Source: an uncultured Actinomycetes bacterium (GTDB taxonomy: Bacteria; Actinomycetota; Actinomycetes; Mycobacteriales; Nakamurellaceae). From it: 64,000 bases of DNA. Location: the NCBI GenBank assembly GCA_937926105.1, contig CALANS010000130.1, forward strand, positions 1 to 64,000, written 5' to 3'. Under the pieces are notes generated by a model. That model made no database searches. It saw nothing but the letters and a program-made list of their open reading frames with translations, and had not been told where the DNA came from. The position numbers and the translations under genes were made by a program. Below, in pieces: positions 43,052 to 53,761 of this stretch (its first letter is position 1; every line of letters starts with the position of its first letter).

Positions 43052-45243
43052 CGCAGAGCGGGTCCCCCGGCGACCCTGTCGACGATGCGGAACGGGGATC
43101 TGCGCGCCGGCTGCTGCTGGCGATCGCGGCGGTGTTGCTGATCGGCTGGCTCGCGGTCGCGGCATTCGGCGGGCCGGCGATCGGCGAGCTCAGCGGTGTC
43201 GCCAGCAACGATTCGGCCGATTACCTGCCGGCCAGTTCGGAGTCGGCGCGGGTCCAGGCCGAGCTGGCGTCGTTCCGGCCGGCGGGAACCAACGAGACCC
43301 TGCCGGCCGTGGTCGTGGCCGAGCGGGACGGCGGCATCAGCGACGGCGATCGCGGGTTTCTAACGCGCGCGATCGCCGAGTTCGCCGACGCCACCGGCGG
43401 ATCGGGTATGGGCGGCGGTCCAGGCGCGGGCGGCGCGAGTCAGCAAGCGGTGACGGTGTCCCAGGATGGGCTCGCGGCGCAGGCCGTGGTGCAGGTTCCG
43501 GCCGATGACGGGGCACGGCAGCAGGTTCAGGGACTGCGAAACACGCTCGCCGACGCGCCCGCCGGGCTCACGGTGCTCGTGACCGGGCCGGCGGGGCAGA
43601 TCGCGGATCTGGTCGAGGCATTCTCCGGAATCGACGGGCTGCTGCTGGTGGTGGCCGGCGGCGTCGTGACGCTGATCCTGTTGCTGGTCTACCGGGGGCC
43701 GTTGCTGGTGCTGATCGTGTTGGCCTCCGCGGTGTTCGCGCTGTCGCTGGCCGCGCTGGTGGTCTATCACCTGGCCAAGGCCGGGGTGGTCCAGTTGAAC
43801 GGACAGAGCCAGGGCATCCTGTTCATCCTGGTGTTCGGGGCAGCGACCGATTATGCACTGCTGCTGGTCTCACGCTACCGGCAGCAATTGCGCGAGCAGA
43901 GCGACCGGGTGGTTGCGATGCGTGGGGCGTGGCGCGCCACCGTCGCACCGATCGCGGCGTCGGCCGGGACCGTGATTCTGGGCGTGCTGTGCCTGCTGTT
44001 CTCGGACCTGACCTCCAACCGGGGTCTGGGACCGGTGGCAGCCATCGGGATCGCTGCGGCGTGGCTCGCGTCGATGACGTTTCTGCCGGCCGCGCTGGTG
44101 CTATGTGGGCGGGCGCCGTTCTGGCCGTTGGTCCCGCGGGCCGGCACCGAGCATCCGGAGACCGGCGGCCTGTGGGGCCGGGTGTCGCGTGGGGTGGACC
44201 GGCATCCGCGCCGGATCTGGATCGTGACGGCGATCGTGCTCGCCGGGTGTGCGGCGCTGGTGCCACAGTTGCGGGCCACCGGAACCGCGCAGTCCGATGT
44301 GTTCCTATCCAGCGTGGATTCGGTGCGTGGCGAGCAGGTGCTCGATGCGCACTTCCCCGGCGGAACCGGTTCGCCGACGGTGATCGTCGCGAATGCCGAG
44401 GCAGCTCAGGCGGTGAGCAGAGCCGCGCGGGTGAGCGGGGTGGCATCGGTGACGGTAATCCCCGGAGCGGGGGGTCAGCCGCTGACGGTGGACGGGCGGT
44501 CACAGATCGCGGCGGTGCTGACTGATGCCACCGGATCGCAGGCGTCGCTCGCAACCGTGCAGCGGATCCGGGATGCGGTGCATGCCGTGCCCGGCGCGGA
44601 TGCGTTGGTGGGCGGGCAGAGCGCGCTGCAGCTGGACACCAACCTGACCTCCGAACGGGACCGGACGGTGATCATCCCGATCGTGCTGCTGGTGGTGTTC
44701 CTGGTACTGGCGCTGCTGCTGCGGGCGCTGCTGGCACCGCTGGTGCTGATCGCGACGGTGGTGCTGTCGTTCGCGGCAACGCTCGGCGTATCGGCGCTGA
44801 TGTTCAACCATGTCTTCGGATTCCCTGGCGCGGACCCGGCGGTGCCGCTGTTCGCGTTCGTGTTCCTGGTGGCGCTCGGCATCGACTACAACATCTTCCT
44901 GATGACGCGTGTTCGTGAGGAGGCGGTGCGACACGGCACCCGGCGCGGGACGGCGCGCGGGCTGGCCCTGACCGGTGGGGTGATCACCTCCGCGGGGGTC
45001 GTTCTGGCGGCGACCTTCTCGGCTCTCGCGGTGCTGCCGATCCTGTTCCTGGCTCAGATCGCGTTCCTGGTGGCGTTCGGGGTGCTGTTGGACACTCTGA
45101 TCGTGCGCTCGCTGCTGGTGCCGGCGCTGACCATCGACATCGGCAGACGGATCTGGTGGCCCTCCCGGCTCAGCCGAGGGCAGCATACGGAGCTCCCGGC
45201 GCCGGACGCGGGCGCTGGGCGCGCCGAGACCGCGTCGGGCTGA
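43048..45243 (+). CDS. MMPL/RND-family membrane transporter
   Basis: 731 residues from the ATG at 43048. One N-terminal helix is followed by an exterior domain, then two repeated blocks of about five helices. GAATDYALLLVSRYRQQL and FVFLVALGIDYNIFLMTRVREE are the matched motifs of the MMPL family, with the proton-relay Asp-Tyr pairs (TDY, IDY) in both. Such transporters export lipids or small molecules in actinobacteria. Coupled to the phosphoesterase gene by overlap. Confidence 0.9.
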   Translation: MTQSGSPGDPVDDAERGSARRLLLAIAAVLLIGWLAVAAFGGPAIGELSGVASNDSADYLPASSESARVQAELASFRPAGTNETLPAVVVAERDGGISDGDRGFLTRAIAEFADATGGSGMGGGPGAGGASQQAVTVSQDGLAAQAVVQVPADDGARQQVQGLRNTLADAPAGLTVLVTGPAGQIADLVEAFSGIDGLLLVVAGGVVTLILLLVYRGPLLVLIVLASAVFALSLAALVVYHLAKAGVVQLNGQSQGILFILVFGAATDYALLLVSRYRQQLREQSDRVVAMRGAWRATVAPIAASAGTVILGVLCLLFSDLTSNRGLGPVAAIGIAAAWLASMTFLPAALVLCGRAPFWPLVPRAGTEHPETGGLWGRVSRGVDRHPRRIWIVTAIVLAGCAALVPQLRATGTAQSDVFLSSVDSVRGEQVLDAHFPGGTGSPTVIVANAEAAQAVSRAARVSGVASVTVIPGAGGQPLTVDGRSQIAAVLTDATGSQASLATVQRIRDAVHAVPGADALVGGQSALQLDTNLTSERDRTVIIPIVLLVVFLVLALLLRALLAPLVLIATVVLSFAATLGVSALMFNHVFGFPGADPAVPLFAFVFLVALGIDYNIFLMTRVREEAVRHGTRRGTARGLALTGGVITSAGVVLAATFSALAVLPILFLAQIAFLVAFGVLLDTLIVRSLLVPALTIDIGRRIWWPSRLSRGQHTELPAPDAGAGRAETASG

Positions 45244-45435
45244 GCCAAAAGCGGTAGGCGAGTGAGCGTGGGGGCACGACCTCGCGACGCTCCAGAGGGG
45301 ACACAGGTAGCCCTGCAACCGCAACCCGTTCTGTCTCGTCTCACGCCAAATGCGCTGGTTGCCGCACGCCTCACATTTTTCGAGCCGATCGGGTTGGACA
45401 CGATTGACGACCGCTCATCCGGTACCACCGAGCCG

Positions 45436-46983
45436 TCACCGTCTGCTGATGGTGGTGAGCAGGTCGGGGAGGTGGAAGTGGGTGTTGCGGCGAGGTTTTC
45501 GTGCCGGGTCGATGTGCGGGGGTGGGATGAACCGGGGCCGCCCACCGCCCGGGTCGGGGTCGACGCGCCATCGGCCTTGGTGGATCAGCACGTGATGCCG
45601 TCGGCACAGCAGGACTCCGTTGCTGATATCGGTGGCGCCGCCGTGGGACCACCAGATGAGGTGGTGGACCTCGCACCACGCCGGTGGAATGTCGCAGCCG
45701 GGGAAGGCGCATCCCTTGTCCCGGGTGGTGACGGCGCGGCGCTGCGCCGCGGTGAACAGTCGCATCGCACGGCCCTGGTCCAGCACCACCGACTCGCCGC
45801 CCAGGACCTGCGGAATGATCGCCGCGTCACAGGCCAGCAACCGGGCCAGCGCCGGAGTTTGCACCCCGTCGTAGTCCGACCAGGCGTAACCACCAAACCG
45901 GCCACCAGCACTGTCCGAACTGGCATGCTCGTTGGAGCCGTCGGCCTGTCGGGCCCGGTGCCGGCCGATGGCGCCGATCAGGTCGCGCAGGCTGATAGTG
46001 ACAACAACCTGGGGCCGTACCCCGCCGTCCCGGGGCCCGGCACCGGCTGTCAGGTGCCGGTGCAGGATCTCCCCCAACGCCTGCTCCCGGCGCAGCTCGG
46101 GCGACCGCGGATCCGCAGTGTCCTGATCGATCGGCCTCGGCGCGGCCAACGCCTCGATCGCCACCCGCAACTGCTGCGCGGTCAGCGGCGACAACGCACC
46201 CCGAACAGGAGTCAGCCCATCGGTGCGGGCACGGCCGATGTGCAACTCGGCCCGTTCCTCGGGGGTCTGACCGGACAAGTCGCCATCCGGATCGACCCGC
46301 AACAAGATCTGCTCGGCTACCTGCCGCAACCCGATTTCGTCCCGCTGGCTCGCCTGATCGATCAGGGTGTCCCTACACAACCGGCGGGTATCACCGTCCA
46401 CACCGGCCGGAATCTTGGCCAAGCAGCGGGTGATCACCTTCACCTGCCCCTCCGATACCGCCCCGGCATCGATCGCGGCCAACAGTTCCGGCGCGATCGG
46501 CGAGATAGTGGCGCCGGAGATGTTCTCCGACGGCAGGCACGCCCGCGCCGCCGCGACACGGCCACGGGCGTCGGACACGGTGATGGTCACCGTGTCGTGC
46601 AACAGGTGCGCCGCGGACCGGGCGTCGAGCATGTCGGCCACGCCCCGCTCGTGCAGCTCCCCCGCCAGCCGGACCTGCGCTCCGAACCCAGACCGCAGCA
46701 CCGTCTCCACCTCGCGGGTCACATCCAGCAGGTCCCGTTCACCCACCGTCCACCACTTCAACTCACGCAGCCGCCGGATCCCGGCGGCGATGGTTGCCAC
46801 CGCCTCGCGCGCACCGGCCAACGCAGGTGGTACCGCGGCGTCACCCTCCAGCTCCAGCCCTACCCCGGCGCCAGGAATCGCCGCGCACCGACCCGGATCC
46901 GCCGGGCAGAACACCTGCACCCCGGCGGCGTCGTCACCGACCACCCGATCCGTGTCGCTGGATGGCTGATCCAATCCACTCAT
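45436..46983 (-). CDS. DUF222/HNH endonuclease (13E12-type)
   Basis: 515 residues. The N-terminal half is the DUF222 helical domain (ISPIAPELLAAIDAGAVSEGQ). The C-terminus holds a HNH site: CAFPGCDIPPAWCEVHHL, then SNGVLLCRRHH with the paired cysteines. These genes are found in many copies in actinobacterial genomes and are sometimes called 13E12 repeats. Nuclease activity and purpose are mostly unproven. Confidence 0.9.
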   Translation of the reverse strand: MSGLDQPSSDTDRVVGDDAAGVQVFCPADPGRCAAIPGAGVGLELEGDAAVPPALAGAREAVATIAAGIRRLRELKWWTVGERDLLDVTREVETVLRSGFGAQVRLAGELHERGVADMLDARSAAHLLHDTVTITVSDARGRVAAARACLPSENISGATISPIAPELLAAIDAGAVSEGQVKVITRCLAKIPAGVDGDTRRLCRDTLIDQASQRDEIGLRQVAEQILLRVDPDGDLSGQTPEERAELHIGRARTDGLTPVRGALSPLTAQQLRVAIEALAAPRPIDQDTADPRSPELRREQALGEILHRHLTAGAGPRDGGVRPQVVVTISLRDLIGAIGRHRARQADGSNEHASSDSAGGRFGGYAWSDYDGVQTPALARLLACDAAIIPQVLGGESVVLDQGRAMRLFTAAQRRAVTTRDKGCAFPGCDIPPAWCEVHHLIWWSHGGATDISNGVLLCRRHHVLIHQGRWRVDPDPGGGRPRFIPPPHIDPARKPRRNTHFHLPDLLTTISRR

Positions 46984-47098
46984 ACCGACGACTGTACGAT
47001 AGAGGTACGACAGTCACCTCGGACCGCACCGTCAGCTAGCACCGAGTACTCATCGATATCCGTTCACGACCGCCATCGTCCGCGGCGACGATGGATCG

Positions 47099-47854
47099 AT
47101 GGCTCACACCGCGCTGATCACCGGGGTGGGACGACGTCGCGGCATCGCCGCGGGAATCGCTCAGGGACTGGCTGCCGACGGCTGGAACCTCGCCCTCTCC
47201 TGCTGGCGCCCCTACGACGAACGGCTCGGACTGGAGCACGGACCGGACGATCCGAGCGACATCGCCGATCAACTCCGAACGACGACCAAGGTCGCTCTCC
47301 TCCCAGCCGACCTTGGCGAACCGGTCGCGCCTGGCGCGTTCGTCAGCGCGGCTCGAACCACCCTCGGCCCACTGCACGCCCTGGTGCTCGCCCACTGTGA
47401 GAGCGTCGATTCCACCATCCTGGACACGACCGTGGAAAGCTTCGACCGACACTATGCCGTGAACGTCCGCGGTAGCTGGTTGCTGCTGCGGGCATTCGCC
47501 CAGCAGCTGCCGCCGGACGGCGGCAGCGTCATCGCCCTGACCAGCGATACGGTTGGCAATGTGCCCTACGGAGCGACCAAGGCGGCCCTGGACCGGATGG
47601 TGCTGGCCGCCGCGCATGAGTTCGGTGGAAAGAACCTGCGCGCCAACGTCATCAACCCAGGACCGGTGGACACCGGCTGGATGACCGATGCGGTGCGCAA
47701 CCGGGCTAGCCGCTCTGCAACCGACCGGCAGGCTGGGAACATCAGACGACACCGCCAACCTGGTGCGGTTCCTGCTGTCCGAGCAGGGATGTTGGATCAA
47801 CGGACAGCTGATCCACAGCAACGGGGGTTCCCCACCGGCCGGCTTCCTGTCTAA
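47099..47854 (+). pseudogene. Short-chain dehydrogenase gene with two compensating frameshifts
   Basis: The first 200 residues are a good SDR: ALITGVGRRRGIAAGIAQGL, then the active-site YGATK and NPGPVDTGW. The reading then becomes basic nonsense up to the last ten residues. Removing one G from GGG at 47703-47705 restores LAALQPTGRLGTSDDTANLV and onward to IHSNGG. Adding one G at 47823-47827 brings the original frame back and the gene ends normally at 47854. Both sites are short G runs. Either the genome has two point indels that offset each other, or the assembly has two base errors. Between them the protein as read is garbled for about 40 residues. The family's cofactor and substrate sites suggest a reductase, substrate unknown. 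Confidence 0.8.
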
Positions 47855-47969
47855 CGACCACGACAGTCGCTGGAGTGTCGCGTGTGAACTCGGCGAATCC
47901 CGTCACGCCAGTCACATCCGAGCCGAGTTGATCAGCGCCCGCCGAATCGATAAGCACGGTCAGGGATGT

Positions 47970-48962
47970 TCACACCGGCAGTGGCGGGCCAGACCCGACG
48001 GCGGCCCGCAGCGCCGATCGCATCGCATCGGCCGGCGCGGAAACCCCCGTCACCAAATGGAATTGACGCAATGCCTGGTGCAGCAGCATATCCAGCCCAG
48101 TCACGGTGATCCGATCGGGGCCGCCCGCGCCGGCAAGCGGCGTCGGCCACGGGTGATACACCACGTCCAGCAGCGCAGGAACCGGCGCCAGCACTCCCGC
48201 CAGAAGATCAGCCGCGCCGGCCGGGACGGTCGACACCGCCAATGCGACACCGCCTGCCACTGCACCGATCTCGTCAGCGCCGAACCCTACGGCGCGGGCC
48301 CGCAGACCCAGATGATCGGCCAACGACACTGCGGTGACGGTGCTCTCCGGCCGCCGCCCCGCCAGGATCAGCGGCCCGTCCCACCGGAGTTCCGCCAGCG
48401 CGGCCACCACCGCGAGCGCGGTTCCTCCTCCGCCGAGCAGCAGCACCCCGCCCGCGGGCGCCACCCCTGCCGCGGTCAGCGCCCCGACAACGCCGTCCAC
48501 ATCGGTGTTCTCGGCGTACCAGCCGGATTCGCGACGCAGCAGCGTATTGGCGACCCCGAGCGCCATCACCCGCGCCGACCGCGTCGTCGCCACCGATGCC
48601 GCGGCCGCCTTGCCGGGCATCGTCACCGCCAGCCCGGCCCAGTCGGCGTCCAGCGAATTCACCAGCGCGGGCAGTCGCGCGGCATCGCACTCGACGGCCT
48701 CGAAGGACCAGTCGTCCAGCCCGGCGGCGGCGAATCCGGCTCGGTACAGCGTCGGCGACAGCGAATGCGCGATGGGCGACCCCAGCACGCCGGCGCGTCG
48801 CCCCCCGGACGGCCACCCCGGAGGAAACTCCACTCTCGGCGCCAGCGAGCCCACAGCCTCCCCGCTTCCGGCCTCGCCATCGGGCCCAACCGGATGGGGC
48901 ACAGCCGGATCGGGCACAGCCGGATCGGGCACAGTCGAATCAGACACAGTCGAATCAGACAC
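47970..48962 (-). CDS. aroE: Shikimate dehydrogenase
   Basis: 330 residues. After an unusual leader of about 50, the shikimate-binding part begins (AGVLGSPIAHSLSPTLYRAGF, TMPGK), followed by ENTDVDG and the NADP loop LLLGGGGTALA. Catalyses NADP-dependent reduction of 3-dehydroshikimate to shikimate in aromatic amino acid synthesis. It follows mltG with a 3-bp gap. The leader is encoded by five 15-base repeats; the first GTG at 48962 may not be the real start, and a later one would remove it. Family members are usually near 270-290 aa. Confidence 0.9.
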   Translation of the reverse strand: MSDSTVSDSTVPDPAVPDPAVPHPVGPDGEAGSGEAVGSLAPRVEFPPGWPSGGRRAGVLGSPIAHSLSPTLYRAGFAAAGLDDWSFEAVECDAARLPALVNSLDADWAGLAVTMPGKAAAASVATTRSARVMALGVANTLLRRESGWYAENTDVDGVVGALTAAGVAPAGGVLLLGGGGTALAVVAALAELRWDGPLILAGRRPESTVTAVSLADHLGLRARAVGFGADEIGAVAGGVALAVSTVPAGAADLLAGVLAPVPALLDVVYHPWPTPLAGAGGPDRITVTGLDMLLHQALRQFHLVTGVSAPADAMRSALRAAVGSGPPLPV

Positions 48963-48966
48963 AGCT
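48892..48966. repeat. Five tandem 15-bp repeats over the aroE start
   Basis: The units (for example GGATCGGGCACAGCC) encode a pentapeptide repeat of the type VPDPA/VSDST, five in a row. They run to the end of mltG. Confidence 0.8.
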
Positions 48967-50294
48967 CATCCGAACACACCATTGGCGCGGGCCTTGGCCA
49001 CGCACGCCTCGTGCTCGGTGTCGGTGGTGGAGAAACACGTATGCCCCTCCAGGTCGACCGCGACGAAATACAGCCAGCTGCCCGACGCGGGATCCGCTGC
49101 TGCGTCCAACGCGTCTGGGCCGGGCGATCCGATCGGCGTCGGCGTGAGGCCCTGATGGGCGTAGGTGCTGTAGACATTGGCCGAGTCCAGCCGCTCGGAG
49201 TCGGTCGTGGAGATCTGCGCCCGGTCCAGCCCATAGTTGACGGTCGAGTCGAACTCCAGCTTCTTGCCGATCGACAGTCGATTGTCGATCACCCGCGCAA
49301 TCTTGGGCATGTCCGGTGCCAGGCCCTCGCTCTGCACCAACGACGCGATGGTCGCCAGCTGGTACGGGGTCACGTCCTGGTCCTTCGCGGCCGCCACGAT
49401 GCCGGTGGTGTTCCACTCCGACGCCGATGCGCTGATCACGGTGAACAGCGCCTGCTGGGCGGTGGACCCCGGCGCGATGTCGTAGTCGCCAGGCAAAATG
49501 AGACCCTCGAGACGCTTGCGCGGGTCGGGGGCCTTGCGGACGTCGTCGACAGCCCACCCGACGACGCCCAGGTCGCTCAGGCTGGCCGTCTCGGCGACCT
49601 TCCACAGTGCGTCGGTGGAAAAGCACTGCGCCCGGCCGTCGGTCGGCACGCACGCCTTCGCGATCGCCGAGACGATCCCCTCCCGGGTGGTCTGGGCGCC
49701 GGAGGTGGCGACGGCGGTGCGGTCCGCGAGGGTCTGACCGGGCGTGATGCGCAGCTCACCGACCCTGCTGTCGGCGTCGGCGAGCTCACCCACCACGGCC
49801 CGGGACGAGGAGTGCTGGTGCACCATGTAGAAGCCGGGCTGCAAACCCTTGATGGCAGCGTTGTCCTTGGCCACGCTCACGAAGGTCTCGGCGTTGGCCA
49901 CCACACCGGCGTCCACCAGCGTCTGGGCGACGTCGGTGAGCCCGTCGCCGCTTTGTACCCGGACCACCACGACGGTGCCACCCACCCCCGCCCAGTCGGT
50001 GGGTACCTCGGTGCTGCGCCGCCACACCACCAGGCCGACCACCACGGCGCCCGCAATCAACGCCATCACCAGCACCGCGATGAGCGTGGAGCGCACCCGG
50101 CGGGTCCGGCGCCGCCGCTCGCGCGCCCGGTGCTCCCGGCGCGCGACGGTGCGGCTGGCCGACCGGCGCGCCTCCGGTCCGGGCTCGCCATGCCGGCTCA
50201 GCGCCTCACGCAGCTCCTGCAGATCCACCTCGCCGGTGGCGTCCTCGTCCGGGTCGTCGAACAGGCCGAGGTGGTCGTCGGAGTGGTTAGTCAC
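48966..50294 (-). CDS. mltG: Endolytic murein transglycosylase
   Basis: 442 residues. A cytoplasmic leader, then one helix (LIAVLVMALIAGAVVVGLVVW), then a LysM-like stretch and the YceG domain. IASLVQSEG carries the glutamate expected at the catalytic position, and EFDSTVNYG and GLTPTPIGSPG are conserved segments. MltG cuts nascent glycan strands and sets their length. It overlaps the ruvX gene by 8 bases. Confidence 0.9.
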   Translation of the reverse strand: MTNHSDDHLGLFDDPDEDATGEVDLQELREALSRHGEPGPEARRSASRTVARREHRARERRRRTRRVRSTLIAVLVMALIAGAVVVGLVVWRRSTEVPTDWAGVGGTVVVVRVQSGDGLTDVAQTLVDAGVVANAETFVSVAKDNAAIKGLQPGFYMVHQHSSSRAVVGELADADSRVGELRITPGQTLADRTAVATSGAQTTREGIVSAIAKACVPTDGRAQCFSTDALWKVAETASLSDLGVVGWAVDDVRKAPDPRKRLEGLILPGDYDIAPGSTAQQALFTVISASASEWNTTGIVAAAKDQDVTPYQLATIASLVQSEGLAPDMPKIARVIDNRLSIGKKLEFDSTVNYGLDRAQISTTDSERLDSANVYSTYAHQGLTPTPIGSPGPDALDAAADPASGSWLYFVAVDLEGHTCFSTTDTEHEACVAKARANGVFG

Positions 50295-50763
50295 CGGCGC
50301 CGCCAGCCGTCCGCAGCCGATCCAGTCGGGTCTGCAGGATCGCCACCGCCGCGATCTGGTCGACGACGGCGCGCCGTGCCCGGCCCGGAACCCGCCGATC
50401 GGCCAGCACCCGGTTGGCGTGCACGCTGGTCAACCGCTCGTCCACCAGCACCACCGAGACCGGTGCGATCCGCTCGCGTAGCGCCGCCGCATAGGCCCGA
50501 GCCGCGCGGGCAGCCGAGCCATCGGTGCCACGCAAGGTTCGGGGCAGGCCCACCGCCACCTCCACGACGCGCCGCTCGTCGACCAGCGCGGCCAGTTCGT
50601 CTAAGTCCCGCGCAGTGTCCTCGTCCCGGGCGAGGGTGACGACGGGGGTGGCGAGTACGCCGTCGGGGTCGCTGACCGCCACCCCGACTCGCACGGTACC
50701 GACGTCCACCCCCAACCGCACTCCCCTGCGCGGCGCGTGTCCCCCCGACCCGGGCGCCGTCAC
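50287..50763 (-). CDS. ruvX: Holliday junction resolvase-like protein (YqgF)
   Basis: 158 residues of RNase H fold. [15 protein letters not shown] bears the first catalytic aspartate, VVEVAVGLP the second strand, [10 protein letters not shown] the acidic Asp-Glu pair. YqgF/RuvX acts in pre-rRNA processing or junction cleavage. GTG at 50763 overlaps the alaS stop (GTGA). Confidence 0.93.
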   Translation of the reverse strand: MTAPGSGGHAPRRGVRLGVDVGTVRVGVAVSDPDGVLATPVVTLARDEDTARDLDELAALVDERRVVEVAVGLPRTLRGTDGSAARAARAYAAALRERIAPVSVVLVDERLTSVHANRVLADRRVPGRARRAVVDQIAAVAILQTRLDRLRTAGGAGD

Positions 50764-53486
50764 GCCCCGCCCTGCGCCGCCACCGCGGCGCGCAGCGCGA
50801 CGATCGCCGCCGGCACCCCGGCCGAGTTGCTGCCGCCACCCTGGGCCAGGTCGGGACGGCCGCCCCCCCGCCCCTGGACCTCGGCCCGGAACGATCCGAC
50901 CAGATCCCCGGCACGCAGCCCCGCGGAGACCGCCGAGGATGTGCAGGCCACCGCGAACGACACCGACCCGGCAGCACCGTCACCGCCGTGGCCGTTGGAG
51001 CCTCCGGAGGCCGCCGGCGTCGCCGAAAACAGCCCCACCACCCCGGCCCGATCGCCGAACCGGCCCCGGATGTCGGTCGCCAGCGCCCGCAGGTCCGCGC
51101 CGGACAGGCCGTCCGGCAGCGACGCCGCCACCAGGGCCGTCCCGTTCACCTGCTCGGCGCCGTCGACCAGCGTCCCGGCGGAGGCCAGCACCGCCTGCGT
51201 GTGCACCCGCTGGAGTTCCTTCTCCGCGACCCGCAGCCGTTCCACCAGCGCCTGCACTCGGCCGGGCAGGTCCGGCGCCGGCACCTTCAACAGATCCGCC
51301 AGCTGAGCGACCAGCGCCCGCTCGGTGGCCAGGTGGCGCATCGCGTCGATGCCGACATAGGCCTCCACCCGGCGTAACCCGGAGCCGACCGACGACTCGC
51401 CGATCAGCGACACGGGTCCGATCTGGCTGGAGTGCTCCACGTGGGTGCCGCCGCACAGCTCGATGGACCAGGGTCCGCCGATCTCCACCACCCGGACGGT
51501 TTCGTCGTAGGTCTCCCCAAACAGCGCCAGCGCTCCCATCTGCCGGGCCTGTGGCAGCGTGGTGTACTGCACGGCCACCGGCAGGTCCCGGCGCACCGCG
51601 AGGTTGGCGACCTCCTCGATTTCGCTGCGTGTCTCGTCGGACAGCGCCGAGTTCCACGCGAAGTCCAGCCGCAGGTAGCCGGGCTTGTTGTAGGACCCGG
51701 ACTGCAGCGCCTGCGGGCCCAGCACCTGGCGCAGCGCGGCGTGCACCACGTGGGTGCCGGAGTGCGCCTGCCGGGCGCCGATCCGCCACTCCGGGTCCAC
51801 CTTGGCCAGCACCGCGCTGCCCTCGCGCAGCTCGCCGGCGGTGATGCGCACCTGGTGCACCCACAGCTTGCGGTTGACCTTCTGCACGTCGATCACCTCG
51901 GCGGAGCTGCCGTCGGCCAGGATGATCCCGGCGTCGGACTCCTGCCCGCCTGATTCGGCGTACAGCGGGGTGCGGTCCAGCACGACCTCGACGATCTCGC
52001 CCTCACCGGCGGACGGGACGCGCGCCCCCTCGGAGATCAATCCCCGGATGGTGGCCTCGGACTCCAGCTCGGAGTACCCGGTGAACTCGGTCGCCCCGGC
52101 ATCGAGCAGCTGCTTGTACACGGTCAGGTCGCCGAAGCCGCCCTTGCGCGCTCGGGCATCGGCCCGGGCCCGGGCCTTCTGCTCGGCCATCAGCTCCCGG
52201 AAGCCCTCCGTGTCCACGGTCAGCCCGGCCTCGGAGGCCATCTCCAGGGTGAGATCGATGGGAAAGCCGTGCGTGTCGTGCAGGGCGAACGCCGTGGCTC
52301 CCGGCACGACGGTGCCGCCGGACGAGCGAGTCTCCTCGGCGGCGACGTCGAACAGCCGCGAGCCCGAGGACAGGGTGCGCAGGAACGCCTCCTCCTCGGT
52401 GGCGGCCACGGTCTGGATCCGGGCGAAGTCGGCGGCCAGCTCGGGATAGGACTGCATCATCAGGTCGCGCACCACCGCGGCCAGGGTCGGCATCACCGGC
52501 TTGTCCACACCCAGCAGCCGGGCGGAGCGAATGGTGCGGCGCAGCAGCCGGCGCAGCACGTAGCCGCGGCCGTCGTTGGACGGCGTCACCCCGTCACCGA
52601 TCAACATGACCCCCGACCGGATGTGGTCGGCGATCACCCGGAAGCGCACGTCGTCTGTATGTCCAGCGTGCTCTCCGGCTCCGTACTTCCGGCCGGAGAG
52701 CTCCTCCGCGGTGGTGATGATCGGCCGCAGCAGGTCGGTCTCGTAGACGTTGTCCACGCCCTGCAGCAGGAACGCCACCCGCTCCACGCCGAGGCCGGTG
52801 TCGATGTTCTTTTTCGGCAGCGACCCGACGGGTGGATGCCCGTACTTGGGGCTCTCCTCGCCACGCACGTCCTGCATGAAGACCAGGTTCCAGATCTCCA
52901 GGTAGCGGTCCTCGTCGGCGGCCGGGCCGCCCTCGATCCCGTATTCGGGGCCCCGGTCGAAGTAGATCTCCGAGCATGGGCCGCCGGGGCCGGGCACCCC
53001 CATGTCCCAGTAGTTGTCCTCGCCGCTGCGGCGCTGTATCCGCTCGGCCGGCAGCCCCGCGACATCCCGCCACAGCTGCAGCGCCTCGTCGTCGTTCTCG
53101 TACACCGTGGCCCAGATGCGCTCCGGGTCGAAGCCGTACCCCCCGTCGGAGACGCTGCCGGTGACCAGCTGCCAGGCGTGCTCGATGGCGCCTTCCTTGA
53201 AGTAATCGCCGAAGGAGAAGTTGCCGGCCATCTGGAAGAAGGTGTTGTGCCGAGTGGTGACGCCGACGTTGTCGATGTCCAGCGTCCGCACGCACTTTTG
53301 CACGCTGGTGGCGCGCGGGAACGGCGCAGTGGCCTGTCCGAGGAAGTACGGCTTGAACGGCGCCATGCCAGCGATGGTGAACAGCACCGTCGGGTCCTGG
53401 CTGATCAGCGACGCGGACGGCACGACGGTGTGGCCGGCGCGTTCGAAGTGATCCAGGAACCGTCGTCGGATCTCGTGGGTCTGCAT
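50760..53486 (-). CDS. alaS: Alanyl-tRNA synthetase
   Basis: 908 residues, full length. The class II catalytic part starts with [19 protein letters not shown] and includes [14 protein letters not shown]. The editing domain has [11 protein letters not shown] and [13 protein letters not shown], the four metal ligands. The C-Ala domain ends [12 protein letters not shown], matching the glycine-rich C-terminal motif. It charges tRNA-Ala. The start is ATG at 53486; no strong ribosome-binding sequence is obvious just upstream. Confidence 0.97.
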   Translation of the reverse strand: MQTHEIRRRFLDHFERAGHTVVPSASLISQDPTVLFTIAGMAPFKPYFLGQATAPFPRATSVQKCVRTLDIDNVGVTTRHNTFFQMAGNFSFGDYFKEGAIEHAWQLVTGSVSDGGYGFDPERIWATVYENDDEALQLWRDVAGLPAERIQRRSGEDNYWDMGVPGPGGPCSEIYFDRGPEYGIEGGPAADEDRYLEIWNLVFMQDVRGEESPKYGHPPVGSLPKKNIDTGLGVERVAFLLQGVDNVYETDLLRPIITTAEELSGRKYGAGEHAGHTDDVRFRVIADHIRSGVMLIGDGVTPSNDGRGYVLRRLLRRTIRSARLLGVDKPVMPTLAAVVRDLMMQSYPELAADFARIQTVAATEEEAFLRTLSSGSRLFDVAAEETRSSGGTVVPGATAFALHDTHGFPIDLTLEMASEAGLTVDTEGFRELMAEQKARARADARARKGGFGDLTVYKQLLDAGATEFTGYSELESEATIRGLISEGARVPSAGEGEIVEVVLDRTPLYAESGGQESDAGIILADGSSAEVIDVQKVNRKLWVHQVRITAGELREGSAVLAKVDPEWRIGARQAHSGTHVVHAALRQVLGPQALQSGSYNKPGYLRLDFAWNSALSDETRSEIEEVANLAVRRDLPVAVQYTTLPQARQMGALALFGETYDETVRVVEIGGPWSIELCGGTHVEHSSQIGPVSLIGESSVGSGLRRVEAYVGIDAMRHLATERALVAQLADLLKVPAPDLPGRVQALVERLRVAEKELQRVHTQAVLASAGTLVDGAEQVNGTALVAASLPDGLSGADLRALATDIRGRFGDRAGVVGLFSATPAASGGSNGHGGDGAAGSVSFAVACTSSAVSAGLRAGDLVGSFRAEVQGRGGGRPDLAQGGGSNSAGVPAAIVALRAAVAAQGGA

Positions 53487-53600
53487 GGTGGGTCCTTACT
53501 GTGCTGATGATGCGGTGTCAGTGTGCCGCGTCCACGTCGGTACCGGCTGGGCGGGGCGGCACGGTGTCGGCAGGCCGGGTACCGGCCAGCGCGGCGGCGG

Positions 53601-53640
53601 GCGGTGGTGCGCGGTGGTGCGCGGTGGTGCGCGGTGGTGC
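53601..53640. repeat. Four tandem copies of GCGGTGGTGC
   Basis: Exact 10-bp repeats in the alaS upstream gap (275 bp). No gene is evident in the gap. Confidence 0.85.
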
Positions 53641-53761
53641 GCACTGCCAGGCGGTGACGGGGCCCGGCTGCCCGCCCCGGTTCGCCCGGCGACGGTCTCG
53701 ATGGGCCGGGCGCGAAGGCACGATGCGGTGGGGTCGAGGGTCCGGCGCTGCCCGGCCCGGA

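Noticed and set aside
45262..47400. Plus-strand open frame of about 710 codons over the HNH gene
   Set aside because: It is antisense to the DUF222/HNH gene, with low-complexity composition and no motifs.
47688..50639. Plus-strand open frame of about 980 codons across the aroE-mltG-ruvX genes
   Set aside because: The first 45 codons are the shifted end of the dehydrogenase gene; the rest is the antisense of three recognised genes.
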